NCBI RefSeq assembly: GCF_028858725.1
Contig: NC_084790.1
Span: forward strand, 28,995,031 to 29,059,030
Reading direction: 5' to 3'
Origin: Colius striatus
Taxonomy: Eukaryota > Chordata > Aves > Coliiformes > Coliidae
DNA length: 64,000 bases
Positions within the stretch are counted from its first letter, which is position 1; each line of letters begins with the position of its first letter. The notes beneath the pieces were generated by a model that saw only the letters and a list, made by a program, of their open reading frames with translations, was not told the DNA's origin and ran no database searches. This document shows, one piece after another, positions 1 through 12,700 of the stretch. The position numbers were made by a program, and so were the translations under genes.

Positions 1-1389
1 GCTATATCCTTCAGTTCAACTAATGATTTTTCTCATATCCTATTGCATATGTCATTAAACCTATAGGCTACAGTGAGTTCTGGGTAACATGAAGCCCCAC
101 TTATCAAATTCAATTGTAACGTCTTACCACATGTAATCATAAGCTTCTATCACAAGACAATGTCCTTCATTTATTGGGTAGGTACGCAGTAGCAAGTGAA
201 ATATCCACCTGCATCCACTAGCAAGTGGATATTACTCCTTTAATTTCTGGAGAAGTTATTAATGGCAAAAAATTGCTCATTGTTCTGATGTGTGGGGGAA
301 AAAGGACAAAAGAAAATGGCAAAAGAAAATGAAGCAATCAATTACTCGTGTAAGACCAGGACCAGCTTTAAGAATAGTCAAATACTCCTGAAATAGAAGT
401 GGTGACGAGGAACATTTAAAGATAAAAGAATAAAGGTGGTGGGATATCACTAACATCTAAAGACTACTTAGTGAAGGAAATGTGGAAATGTTCAGGTAGA
501 CTCAAAACACATTTGTGCATAAGAAACTGCATTAACACATTTAATGATATCATCCATAGTGCAAATATTATGTCAACAACATTGCACATCAATTGTTCAC
601 AAAAATGAACTTGCTGGCTCTTCTTTCAGAACGGACTGTTTGGAAAAAAAACATGTCATTTTTTTCCTACTCATTACATCAAGTAGTCAAGAAAGAAAGG
701 AAAGAAAGGAAGAAAGAAACCTCTCCTACAAATCTTACAAGTTTCACAGAAAACTCTTATATATACAGCTTTAAACATCTGTGCCCAAAAAAGGTTCTTC
801 CATGTCAGTGAAAGCACACATGTACACTCAGAGAAACAAAGTATCTTCTTCACAAGTAGAAACTACTTCAAAACTGTTCTGTGGCCAAGAAGCAGTGAAG
901 CATGAAGCCTAGAGCACAATTATTATTTCTCACATTCAAGAAATGGGAGTGGTATACAGCATTAGAAGATAGCATGTCTGGAGCATATGAACAGAAATAC
1001 ATTAGCTCCCTTTGTATTAATTAAATTGTGATTCCCATTACTACAGGATGTTGTGAAGGATAAATGAATTCTAAAAGAGATTAGATGAACTCACTGAAAA
1101 CAAACAGGTCTGTCAGAATATGAAAAGCAACTGTTAGAATACAGTTGGGTCAGGAAGTACCTAAATAGCTGTCTGCTGAACACTGGTGTGATGTGCTTGA
1201 GAAACGCTCACCTTATATATGACCTGTTTGCTAGACCATTGCGTCTATTCCTTGTTCTAGTTGGAGACAGGACATAGGGCTTGACATATCTGTGCTCTGA
1301 TCCAAGAAGAAAGTTCTTTGTCCATTACTCCTTCTACTGAGGCAAGTCTGCAACTATTGCCTTACCTTTTAATCTTCTCATGTCTTGGT
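1..1389. other. Intergenic, no gene seen
   Basis: AT-rich unique-looking sequence downstream of WDR36. Both strands lack a supported coding exon. The only structure is a short purine tract of GAAA-type units near 686-720. In mammals CAMK4 lies beyond WDR36 on this side, but no CAMK4 exon is visible here. Confidence 0.5.
686..720. repeat. GAAA/GGAAA-rich microsatellite
   Basis: Imperfect run of AAGAAAGG and GAAA units on the plus strand. Short purine tract with no coding meaning. Confidence 0.6.
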
Positions 1390-1614
1390 TCAAACAGTTC
1401 CACTTAAACAAAAGGAAAAACTTCTTTACTGTGAGGGTGAGGGAGTCCTGGCACAGGCTGCCCAGAGAGGGTGTGGAGTCTCTTTCCCTGGAGGTCCTCA
1501 AGACCCACCTCGATGTGTTCCTGTGCGGTCTGATTTGGGTGGACCTGCTTTTGCAGGGAGGACTAGATGATCTCTAAAGGTCCCTTCCAATGCCTACCAT
1601 TCTGTGATTCTAAA
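1390..1614 (+). mobile_element. CR1 LINE, 3' fragment
   Basis: The fragment runs from the AAAACTTCTTTACTGTGAGG block through GGCTGCCCAGAGAGG and GGACTAGATGATCTC to the terminal ATTCTGTGATTCTA of CR1. Only the 3' non-coding tail and the last few codons are present, typical of 5'-truncated CR1 insertions in birds. Confidence 0.9.
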
Positions 1615-1894
1615 TTGCAGTAACACATGTTGCTCATGGTTTGTTAGATATTAAACTGAAGTTTGTGTGATATGGGACTGCACATCATACAAAAAAATTG
1701 AGAGTAATGAGTTTGAGAACAGTATCTCCAGTAACTAATCATTCCATGGCACTAAAAACTTTCTTGCATCTTTAAAAGATTCCTTAGGTCTTTTAAAAAA
1801 AAAGAGAAAACTTGACCAAAAAAAACCTCAGGTGCACATCATTTCCATAGACTCCACATTCTCAGTCCTAACTGGCTAGAATGCCACAGTTTTG

Positions 1895-2650
1895 TGCATT
1901 TCTTGTGTGCTAGAGCAGAGACCCCTCCTGCATGCCACAGTAAGACAGCAGCTGTTTCCCTGCAACTCATGAAGAGTAACATTGGAGCTGAGATCTGCTG
2001 GCAGCTCGTGGAGGACCCCACAAAGAGAGGGGGTGGCTGTGCCCAGAGGGGCCGTGACTCTGTAGGGAGGCAGCCTTGAAGCAGAATGTGACTGGAGTTC
2101 GGCTGCTGTGGAGGAGACCCACGGGGAGGAGTCTGTGAGGAGCTGCAGCCCAAGGGAAGGACTCACACCAGAGAGCATTTATTAGGGACGGTATCTCAGG
2201 GCAGGGACCCCGTGTTGAAGCAGAGAAAGAATGTGAGTCCTCCTTCTCTGAGGAGAAAGGAACATCAGACACCACCTGTGATGGATTGACCGCATTCCCC
2301 ATTCCCTGTCCCCTGGGCTGCTGAGGGGCTAGGAAGTGGAGATGAACCTATGAAGAGGTGAGGGGTGGGGGAAGATGGTCTTAAAGGGCTGCTTGTATTT
2401 TTCTTATCATCCTGCTCTGAGTTTGCTTTCTGTCCTGTTTCTAGTTGGTAGTGGATTAAACTGTTCCTATTTTCTTTCCCAAGTCAAGTAGCCAAGTCAG
2501 TTTTGCCTGGAACCATAACCAGTGAGTAAGCCCTTCCTGCCCTTGTCTCGATCCCCTTGGTGCTCTTTTCTCCTCCCCATCCCACTGTAGCAGGGGAGTG
2601 AGTGAGCAGCTTCATGGTGCTTCCTTGCCAGCTGGGTTTAAACCATGACA
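1895..2650 (+). mobile_element. 5'-truncated LTR relic, same family as 31653-32913
   Basis: This stretch follows the order of blocks in the LTR at 31653-32913: the GTGCTAGAGCAGAGAC block, the GACCGCATTCCCCATTCCC block, a TTTTTCTTATCATCCTGCTC block, the CCTTCCTGCCCTTGTCTCGA block and a final TTCATGGTGCTTCCTTGCCA. It ends in …CCATGACA. The 5' end is missing relative to that copy and no target-site duplication was found. It is an old non-autonomous remnant of an endogenous retrovirus with no retroviral genes. Confidence 0.75.
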
Positions 2651-3238
2651 TAATAAAAAGTGTATACATTTGTATTAGTTACTCTGTCAGTAACTGGTTG
2701 CAGCTGGAGCACGTGAACTACAACAAAGAAGACTGTCCTGCTGTGAAGCAGTACTCTCTAACAGTGAAATTGAGGTTCATAGATAATCCCATTCATGAGT
2801 TCCCAAACTCTGCCCAAATATCATTATTTGAAGCCAAAATATGATTAAAATAAAAATTAAAATTAAAATTTCCCTCAGCTCAAAGCTTTTATTCCAGTAC
2901 ACTCTTTATCTCCTTAAGAATTCTAATTTTTGTAAGAAACTGAGTCTCCAAAATTAGAGCAAAAAATCTTCGGTTATAAAAAAAATGAGTGGGTTTTTTT
3001 GGTTTTGTTTTCCATTTTAATCATTTGTCATGCAGCTAGAAATTTTTGCTTTCAGAAACAGGTGTCTGAGGCAAAACAGTGAACACCACTTGCCAAAGTG
3101 AGAAGGAAATTAACTTTTACACACTTTACAGGAAAAACACTGGCTACAGACCAATGCAAATTTCATTTGCTTTAAAATATTGTTAATAAATTGTAAATAA
3201 CTCAGACCTTTTGTCTTATTTTGTATCAACAATAACTG

Positions 3239-3244
3239 TTTATT
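3239..3244 (-). promoter_or_regulatory. Probable WDR36 poly(A) signal (AATAAA)
   Basis: Read on the minus strand this is AATAAA, the first such hexamer after the WDR36 stop codon at 3622, giving a 3' UTR of about 400 nt. A further AATAAA on the same strand at 2888-2893 could serve a longer transcript. Confidence 0.5.
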
Positions 3245-3621
3245 AAACACAATATAGGGTTTGGTCTCCACAGAAATTACATTCCCACTTTTTTCCCCAA
3301 GTAATTTCTTCATTCTGATTTACATTTTCATTCACAAAAGTATAAGGTAACTAGCCACGTTACCTACAGTTGCCCAACTGTTTACTCATAGACAGTACAA
3401 ACTAATACAAGATTAATATTTAAACTGCCCATATTATTTTTTGTCTAACTGGCATGAATAAAAATACTGCATTATGCACATTCTACAATATTTTGTCATA
3501 CACAGATGTATAAAACACAGCATCAGAAGTCCCAGCAGAATTCTTAGAATCCAGTGGTTTTGGTCATAAATTGTACTATTATTTTGAGGGGAATTTTATA
3601 TGGACAAAACCCTGAAGTACT

Positions 3622-3771
3622 TTAAAGCAAAGCACTTTTCATATATGTTAACACACACAGAATCTGATTGAAGAGAGTTTGCAAACTGATCCAAGTTTCC
3701 TCAAGCTGAGTCGACATTGTGGATAGTTCTTCCAGTAACTTTGGCTCTGATGAGAGAATCTTAAGATGTAA
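3622..3771 (-). CDS. WDR36: WDR36 exon 23 (terminal)
   Basis: Residues 842-890, ending LTYMKSALL and TAA as in mammals. The acceptor TTTTCAG follows a good pyrimidine run. Confidence 0.95.
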   Translation of the reverse strand, partial: LHLKILSSEPKLLEELSTMSTQLEETWISLQTLFNQILCVLTYMKSALL

Positions 3772-6700
3772 CTGAAAATGGAAACAAGCAGTTAGTGAAA
3801 CAAATACAAGTAATTAAAAAAAAAAAAAAGAGACCAGTTTCCTCACTCAGTTCTAACACTTTGCTTTCAGGCATGTCCCAAGTAAGGAAAGGTCTCTCTT
3901 CCTTTAATTCATTTCCTCCAGTTAATGCTGCTTCCCTTTTGCTAGACTTTTACAAGCCATTTTACTGTTATGTATGTATTGGATTGGATAAGGAAGCAAA
4001 CACATGATTGCTTTACTAGATATTCTGATGCTGCTGCTGAAGGTATCATAATCTCACACTTTTCTAGAGGGTACCTCTCTCTACTTTCCAACCTGCATCA
4101 CGAATTCCCCTTCAGGCTAGAAAGGCTAAACAGCTAGCTGCCCCTGAGGTCAACCAGGATTACTATTTGAATTATCCGTGTGGCATAAAGCAACAAAGAA
4201 TGATGCCAGTACACTACTGAGAGATAATGTCTATGTAATGAAAAATAACTTTGGCAAAGCACACAGAAACCTCTCAATCTTGCAGACAGGGAATATGTTA
4301 TTACCAAAACAGTTAATTTTCCTGGCTACAACTTAAATCTAGGAATTTTGCTAAGCTCACAGCTGTTTCACTTAGAACCTACAACAGAAGACATTGGTGT
4401 TCATGTGCCACACGTATTATTCTACTACAGTTCAGATCAGGAGTACTTTTCTAAGGCCAATTACTTATCTGTCCCTACTCTACCCTGCTAGGGTTTTTTT
4501 GTATGAAACTAAACAAAAAAGTGAATTCTAACATCTTAGTATCACAGCTATTAATCATATCCAGTTCATGGGGCCATACCAATAAAAAACAGATTAATAA
4601 CAAACAGGCATGATAAAGAGCCACTGGTGAATAAGTAGCAAGATCTCAACTCTACAGAGTGTTTCACTCTACAGATCTTCTATTCATCTGTGGTACTTGC
4701 TCCTGTGGAAGCTGCCCCACATTTCTATTGAAACCCTACAAATACAACTGAGCAAGTCATATTTTCCCAGCATTAAACATTCATTTTTTAAAGAATAACC
4801 ATCATTTTGTACCAGTTTAACAAATAAATTCATAACACAATTTTTACCTTTAGAAATAGTGAAAGATATGCCTGAGCAAGTTCAAAGTTGTACTTCTTGT
4901 TCAGCATCATCCCAATCATTTTCAAAAAGCTTAGCATCACCTCCGTTGAGCCGCCACCTTCAGGGGTCAAACCCCTTAATTCTATCTCAATATTAGATGG
5001 TCCCAGGCTTTTCAGTAAGCTAAGTGGGACTGTATCTGTGTAAAGCATTCGGTGATATATTATCAGTAAAAGTTGCAGAAAATAATCTTATAAATCTTTC
5101 ACGTGGACAAAGTTTATTCCTAAATTCAGTTACTGTATGTTTCAAGTCTCCACTGTGTCCTTTCTCATCTTCCACAAAGTGCCATCCTGCCTTTGATTAC
5201 TGACTCACCACATAATATAGAGAAGTACATTGCTAATAAAGACAGCTGCATTTTATTTGCATGTTTAAATACTTAAAAAATACAAGTAACACCTTTGTAC
5301 CAGTATCACTCTTTTTCCCCATTTCTGTCTTTTAAGCCGAACAAAGTTTCTTACTAGCCACATAACATTTTCATTTTACATGTCTTGGCAAAAAGAATAC
5401 ACATACACTTGAGACTTCAAGCTGTTACTGCAGCTATACCCTGATCTTTCTACCTGATCTTTGAGAATTACATCCATTTGTTTTAAAAATGTAGAAATAA
5501 AAATATGTATGCTTGCAAACACAGCTGCTGGTAAAACCAGTTTTTAAAACACCTTCTAATTAATATTTTTAAGAAGCTGTTGATAAATTTCTTACACTCT
5601 TTTATCATGGCAAATAATGATATCAGGCATTAGCTAATATTCCTTAGGTGGTATTAATCTGTTTCCATCTGTATTTGTTTCCTGTGAAAATCATTAGCTA
5701 GTTCTAAATGTAATTGTGATATTAGCAGCACTAAATAGACATATTAACTCATTTTTGTGTTGTGTATGTTGGTACACATATAATATGGAAAAGGTGCCCA
5801 GCTTAATCTATGCTCCACAGTCCTGATCTGAGGTACAAAATCCTGTCTTCATCCCAAATGGTATGCCAGGATGGCTTTGAGTATTGCTAGATGGCTATAG
5901 ATGGCTTCTAAGCTATTTACTTGCATAGCCTAGTCCGCTTCAGAAGAGATCATAGAATCGTAGAATGGTAGGGGTTGGAAGACACCTTTAGAGATCATCT
6001 AGACCAATTCCTCTGCTAAAGTAGGTCCACCTAGATCAAGTCACACAGGATCAGTCACCCAGGTGCGTTTTTAAGACCTCCAAGGAAAGAGACTCCACAA
6101 CCTCCCTGGGCAGCCTGCGCCAGGGCTCCCTCACCCTCAGAGGAAAATTGAACTTTTTGTGTTCCAACTTCATCCCATTACCCTTTGTCCTGTTGCTTGA
6201 TACAATCGAAAAAAAGGGATGCCCCAACGTCCTGACATCTCCCATTTAGATACTTACAAATCTTAATGTGATCCCCCCTCAGCCTTCTTGAGACTAAACA
6301 GCCCCAGTTTCCGCAGCCTTTCCTCATATGAAAGATGTTCCAGTCCCCTGATCATCTTGATGGCCCTGAGCTGGACTCTCTCCACACTTCCCTGTCCCTC
6401 TTGAGCTGGGGAGCCCAGAATTGGACACAGGACTCCAGAGGAGGCCACATCAGGGCAGAGTAGAGGAGGAGCAGAACGTCCCTTGACCTGCTGCTTACAA
6501 TGTTCTTAATGCATCCCAGGATGCCATTGGCCTTCTTGGCCACAAGGGCACATTGATGGTTCAGTTTATAATCAACCAGGACTCCCAGGTCTCTCTCTGC
6601 AGAGCTGCTCTCCAGCAGATCAATCGCCAGCCTGTACTGGTGCATGGGGTTGTTCCTCCCCAGAAGCAGGAGGAACTGCATTTGCCCTGGTTGAGCCTCA

Positions 6701-9700
6701 TGAGGTAGTTCTTTGCCCAACTCTCAAGCTAGTCTAGATCCCGCTGAATGCACAGAGGCGTGGTACACAGCCGAAGCTTCCCAAGTCAGGTTGAGCAGGC
6801 TCCTTGGACTGGGATCACAGCACAGACCCTGGGGCACACCTGCCTTACAGCAGAGGTGCCCTGAGGGAGGCCCATTGATGCACCTGCTCCCTGCTGCACC
6901 ACCCTCTGGGTGGCCTGTTAATGTTTCTTCTTAAGATTTAAATTCTAAGGCAATCAATTAAAGCTCGAAGTTTGTTGAATGTTTAGTGAAGTAGTCCTTG
7001 AAAACAGAACTTGCTAGGCAAATTATGTCTTTCATGTTTCAGTGAATCACCAGATCATACCTTATCACATCATTTCCTTCCTTTCCTACGCTACAAATAA
7101 AACATAGCACCTTTTCTGGGTGATATCATCTCAATCTCCAAAAAGTCTAACCATCTTAGGAACATGACCTTCTTTCTCTATATAGATTTTAGACAAAACT
7201 GGGCTCTGCAGTTCAGGCAAGCTGGAGTACCAATGGATCTTTGATCTAGATTGGCTATCTATTTATTATTCAATCTTATCTCTTTGCCTTTGCTACTGTA
7301 CTAGGCACATATTTTCCTGTGCACACACTACAATTTAGGCATTATAAATCAAACTTATATCAAAATATTATTAGCATCTACATTTTTAGTGAAATGTCTT
7401 GTTAACTTACATTCATTAGTGCTCAGGGCTTCTTCAAGATGAATGTAGAAATCAGATTTCTGTGCCAGTACTCCAAGGTTTACTACCTTTGACTAGATCG
7501 CAAAAGTAGAAGAGAGTGTACATGAACATACAATGATATTTTTACATCCCAATTAGATTATTTTCCTACTGGCAGAATTTGAGACTTTGAGAATTAAAGC
7601 ATTAAAATCAATGAGTTAAAACTGGCACTTTACTGTCTTTAGCAATATTTCACTCATCACTAAAATGGATTTAAGATTTTTTTTAACACAACAGAGAAGC
7701 ATTATTATATTGACTGATTTTCTGTTTTTACCTGGGTATCATTTTCTTCCTCTGGAGCACTGTACCGAGGTATAAGACCAGGAACTGTCGGGATGAAGAA
7801 AGGGGCTGACTTGGGAACTTTTGGTGGCTCTCTTGGTTTATTTCTTTTCTGTTAATTGGATATTTTTATTAAAATTGTCATCATAATATGATGGGATTTT
7901 TTTTCAAGAGGTATTTTTAAAACTATAAGGATTAACTGAAAAGTAAAGATATAGCTAAAATGTTGAACCATTAAATATGAAGCTACTACTTAGAAAACAG
8001 TCCCTCTCCCAGATACCAGAAACTGATATGCACCATATAGTCTTCTACTGCAAAACCTTTAAATATGTCTGAAAAGCAGGATCAAGATAGCCTCACAGGA
8101 ACTTATTTGCTGCACTGACACAGAAATACCTGCCTTTAAACAGCTGTTTTACATGCTGCACAAACAGCCATGGCAAAAAGTTATAAAACAGTTCATCCTC
8201 CTCAAGACGGCTTGAACATCCGAAGGAATGGTTAAAACAACTCCCTGGTTTACATTACAGGAAATAGTCCTTTACTTTATCTTCTCATTGAAAAAGAGAA
8301 TCCAAATACTACAGCAGAGAAGCCATGGCGTGCCTAATATCATTACCTTGATAATGTCAAGACTGAGAAGATTTTTCCACCTTGCTTCTGGTAATGAGGA
8401 AAGGGTGACCAGCTGTTCTCCCAATTGTTCAGGTGAGACATATTCTATCATTTCATCACATGTTTCCTCATCTCCTGCCACATCCACATCTTTCAAGAAG
8501 AGATATCTTTTATGAACGTTCATACTTCATATTTATTTTTGAAGAATCAAAACAAGAGGATTACTTCTTTTGCAATTTTTGAAAAACACACAACAGCCAT
8601 ACATGTGAGTACTAGCATAATATGTAACTGAAAAGTTACAGAAGCAATCTTTACTAAACATATGAAATAATACATTTAAATAGCTAACATTTATAGCTAA
8701 AATTCAGAATTGGTTAAACAAGATTTTAAAGACCTAACAAGATTTATTTACTTCAGGTGAACTGATATAAAAGCAGTTTACAGCAGTCTTAAAGGAAGAA
8801 CAACAGATTGCTTTCAAAATTTTAACTGTTTTAAAATACATAAACAGCAATTTTAGTCCCAAGTTACACATCTGTAAAATCCTTGGACTTAAATACGCAG
8901 AACATTCACAACTAAAATTTAGAAGTCATTAAAATTTAAGAAAATCTAAAGATTAAAGCACAACATCACATGACAAGAGTTATCCAGTCTGTCATCTGGT
9001 TTTCTCTAGACTTCTTATGTGGTCTTGAACCAAAGACTTAAACAAGAGACATGTAAAACACTGAAAACTCTGAGCATCTAAATGGAGATTTTACATTTAC
9101 TGAAGACAGTGAATTAAGGAGTTCAGACAGAATCGGTTTATAGTACAAAACCATCTAAAGTTGTGGGATGAAATCCTGTCTCCCTAATTTAAATATTTTT
9201 TAAAGTATTTGCTTAATAAAGCAGTCATCATCAAATGTGTTTCTCATTCATTTATGTGCTCAATAACTAGGTGTGTTTCTTCTCCAGATATGATTTAAAG
9301 GTAGGCATTGCTAAACTTGAGTGGACAAGATGTCCATCTAGAGGCCCTCAGAAGCACAATCTTTCTATGGAATATAAAAAAATGTAACTTGGGCCTGTCT
9401 TTCACTGGGAGTCTAGCGCAGGTACACGGCAGGCCAGGTGAACCCAGTTCCCTTCCCAGCAAGACGATACACAGACGTGAAACTAACATGGCATACAGGC
9501 AGATAAAAAAGTCGGAGGGAAGTGGAACCAAGAACAATCCCCTTTGCATCACCAAAGAGTAACGTTAATTTCAAACTAGCCTCACAGAAGTAAAAATGGA
9601 AGGTATGTACTCAAACCTGGTATTAAAGAAAGTGAGTAAATAGCACAAATGATTTTATTACCTACAAAATCTCCTTGAAGATGTGGAGATCATCACAGTG

Positions 9701-12700
9701 TAATTCTGTATGTCTGAACACAGAACCATGACTAGATTGTAGTAAATAATACTAGCATATGAGCAAGTATGCCCAAAATGCTATAAACAAGAGGAACAGT
9801 TCAGAGCAAGAATGCTAAGATACAGTGAAGAAACCACCATTTTCTGTTTGAAACACAAAACCAAAGTAAAAACAGATGACTGTCACCTGAAGGTTACCTT
9901 GCAGAGGGCAGGTGCTGGGGAGCATCACCACAGAGGGCTCGTAGTCTGCCGGAAGGGGCCGCAGTGAGACCAGAGAATACAGGGAACGGTTGGACCTGAG
10001 AAGCAAGATGAGCACCTCAAAAACAACTATCAAGTGAATGGGAACAAGGATTTCAGACATAGTTCTTACTGCCATCTGGTACTATCCCATTATGGCAACT
10101 CACCAGGTTCTGTTCAAGACTAGTTTTTCCTCATCTATCAGATAAACAAACGTCTGAAACATAAAAGTTACGCTCAAGTGCTACTGTCAAGAATGCTTAA
10201 TACCTATGGCACTATGAAGTACGATTACTTCAATCATTGCCAGTTATTTTGTTTACTTGAAATTACAAAACTGCCACCTAAAAAGCTTTCTTTATACTTA
10301 GTATGCAAAACATATTATGAAAATATAAATAATTCATCTTGCATTCCCAGAATTTCATAGTAGCACTCCTAGCAAATTTTCTTGAGGTTTGGAACACACA
10401 TACAAGTCATTCTGGCAAATTATTTTCTCTGTCACTATAAAGCAGGGCTAGGTAAAAACACTCATCGCTATTTGCAATGAAGCACTTCTATTTAAGCAGA
10501 GAAAGGTCAAACAATTCAACACCACTGAGGCAAAACTACTGGGCAACAAATTTAACCTATCTATCTATTAATAGGAGAAACTAGAACGCTATAAAAAGGT
10601 ATGTTCATTCAGTACTGAGCCTAACCAGTCATTTGTTTTAAATCCACATCAGAAGGAAACTTGACTAAACCACATAATTTCTATCTCTATGGGGATCTAT
10701 CATTAATAAACAGAAATAAACGCAACGTTGTCCAAATTCTACTCTGAAGTCTCAGATAACGTTGCAGACTAGGACAAGAAGAAAAGTCCTTCATAAAGTA
10801 ACGCTACATGAGCAGTGACATTTTAAAGAACAGTAGAGTCAAAGGAAAACTTTTGGAATGGAATAATAAGAACTCTTTACAGTATGAAAAGAATGTTTAG
10901 GAAAATGAGACAATTCAATTACCAGAATAAGTATCTTAACTGCAAGAGACTTCGATATCTACAAATCACAACAATATAGAACCAGAGAAGACAAAACTTT
11001 GGACACAACACAGAATAGTTTTCTATTTGAAATAAAGGTGATTAAAAGAATTCTTCTCTATTTGAAATTCTGTGTAGAGACAGATATATTATATACTCAC
11101 CACAAATAAATTCCAAGATCATCCACGTGTGTCGAAGCTAGAAAATCTCCCGTAGGAGACATAGTAAGGCTCACAGCTGCAGAGTCTACCAAAAAACAAT
11201 CTATGAGGCTAAGGAAAGAAAACACAGAAAAGAAATTCTCAGCAAGATGAACTTGTTTATCTATGTGTATCTGAATTAGAGCACAATGTGACTGAATGCC
11301 ATACTTCCAGTAGGACATTGGAAGTATGTAAATAAACTAGTATATTATTAGTGCTCCAAAACTAAACATGTCTATAAAATTCTTGGAAATTGGCTAAAGC
11401 TGGTACATTTGTGCTACCTCCTTAAGACAATCAGATTTTGGGGAAAATTTGATAAACCACCTGTCCATGTTCAGCTCCTTATGCCTAACAATAACTTTTT
11501 CAGTGTCCATAAATTTCATATTTCCTATCAGCTTCATGGTGCTCTGACCACATCTTTTAATGTACTGCCATTGTCAGCTCCCTCTCTCAAGATGCTTCAC
11601 ACACACCTGGTTAACACTAGGACCTCAGGTTCCTAAAGAAAGAATTAACTGTGCACTGCAAAATTGCATGATCTGCAACAGTTTGTTTTGACATTACTGT
11701 ATTTTCAGCCTTACATATAATTCTGAAAAAAAACCTGAAAAAATGCCACATTTTAAAAATTTTTAAAGTTGAAGTATTCAGAGGTATGTGACTATTTTAA
11801 GAATAAACCAATTTTGAGTTCTGGATGACACAAACCCTAAGCAGACTTCCAATGAAGCCTGGGTTCATAGAAGTGCTGTGACTTGGTGAGGTACAACCTG
11901 AAGCAACTGAAATTTATAAGAATCGGTTAAGTATGACAACTATTTCATTGAGAGAAAAGAAACAAGAACAAGTGGAGAGCTTGAATACTTTGTTCTTGTT
12001 TACAGATCAAAATAAAAATCAAAGTGAGAAGTGGTGAGAGCAGCTACTTGTACAATCCTGTTCTGTTTACCAACCACAGAAAAAATATTAATGTAACAAA
12101 GCAGTTTAAAATGTAAAATCTTGTGGGCATGTATTTTCTTACGTATGGAGCACTCCTGTGACAGTTTCACAAACCCACGTTAAAAGGTAAGAGCTATTTC
12201 TTCCCCCCCGCCCCGGAGTGGAATGTTTTATTTCTTCTACATACTGTAATATGCACAATAATAGTAAAAACTAATCAATTAAGAGACACATCATTCACTT
12301 TAAACATACAACTTTTCACTTTCACATTCACTTTCAACTACAAAAACACTAAACTCAAATGACAGAAGAGGTATCAGTGACACATATACATTTTGCACTC
12401 AGTGCACTATGGCTAGAATATTTACAATAAATACTGGTTTTAGTTTCAAATTAATCATTATACCACAATCTTTACCAATACCCAAGAAATACTGTTCAAT
12501 AAAGGAACCATAAAGAACAAGTGCAAAATAAAATTAACATTAAATTAACTTTTTATACTTACTGAACTTAAATCACAATTAAAATGACAGTGAGGGGGGT
12601 GGGAATCAATCCCCTATAGAACATTTATAGAATTGTTTTGACTGGAAAAGATCACTGAGTCAAACCACTATGAGAGACATGCTCATAATTTTTACACCAA

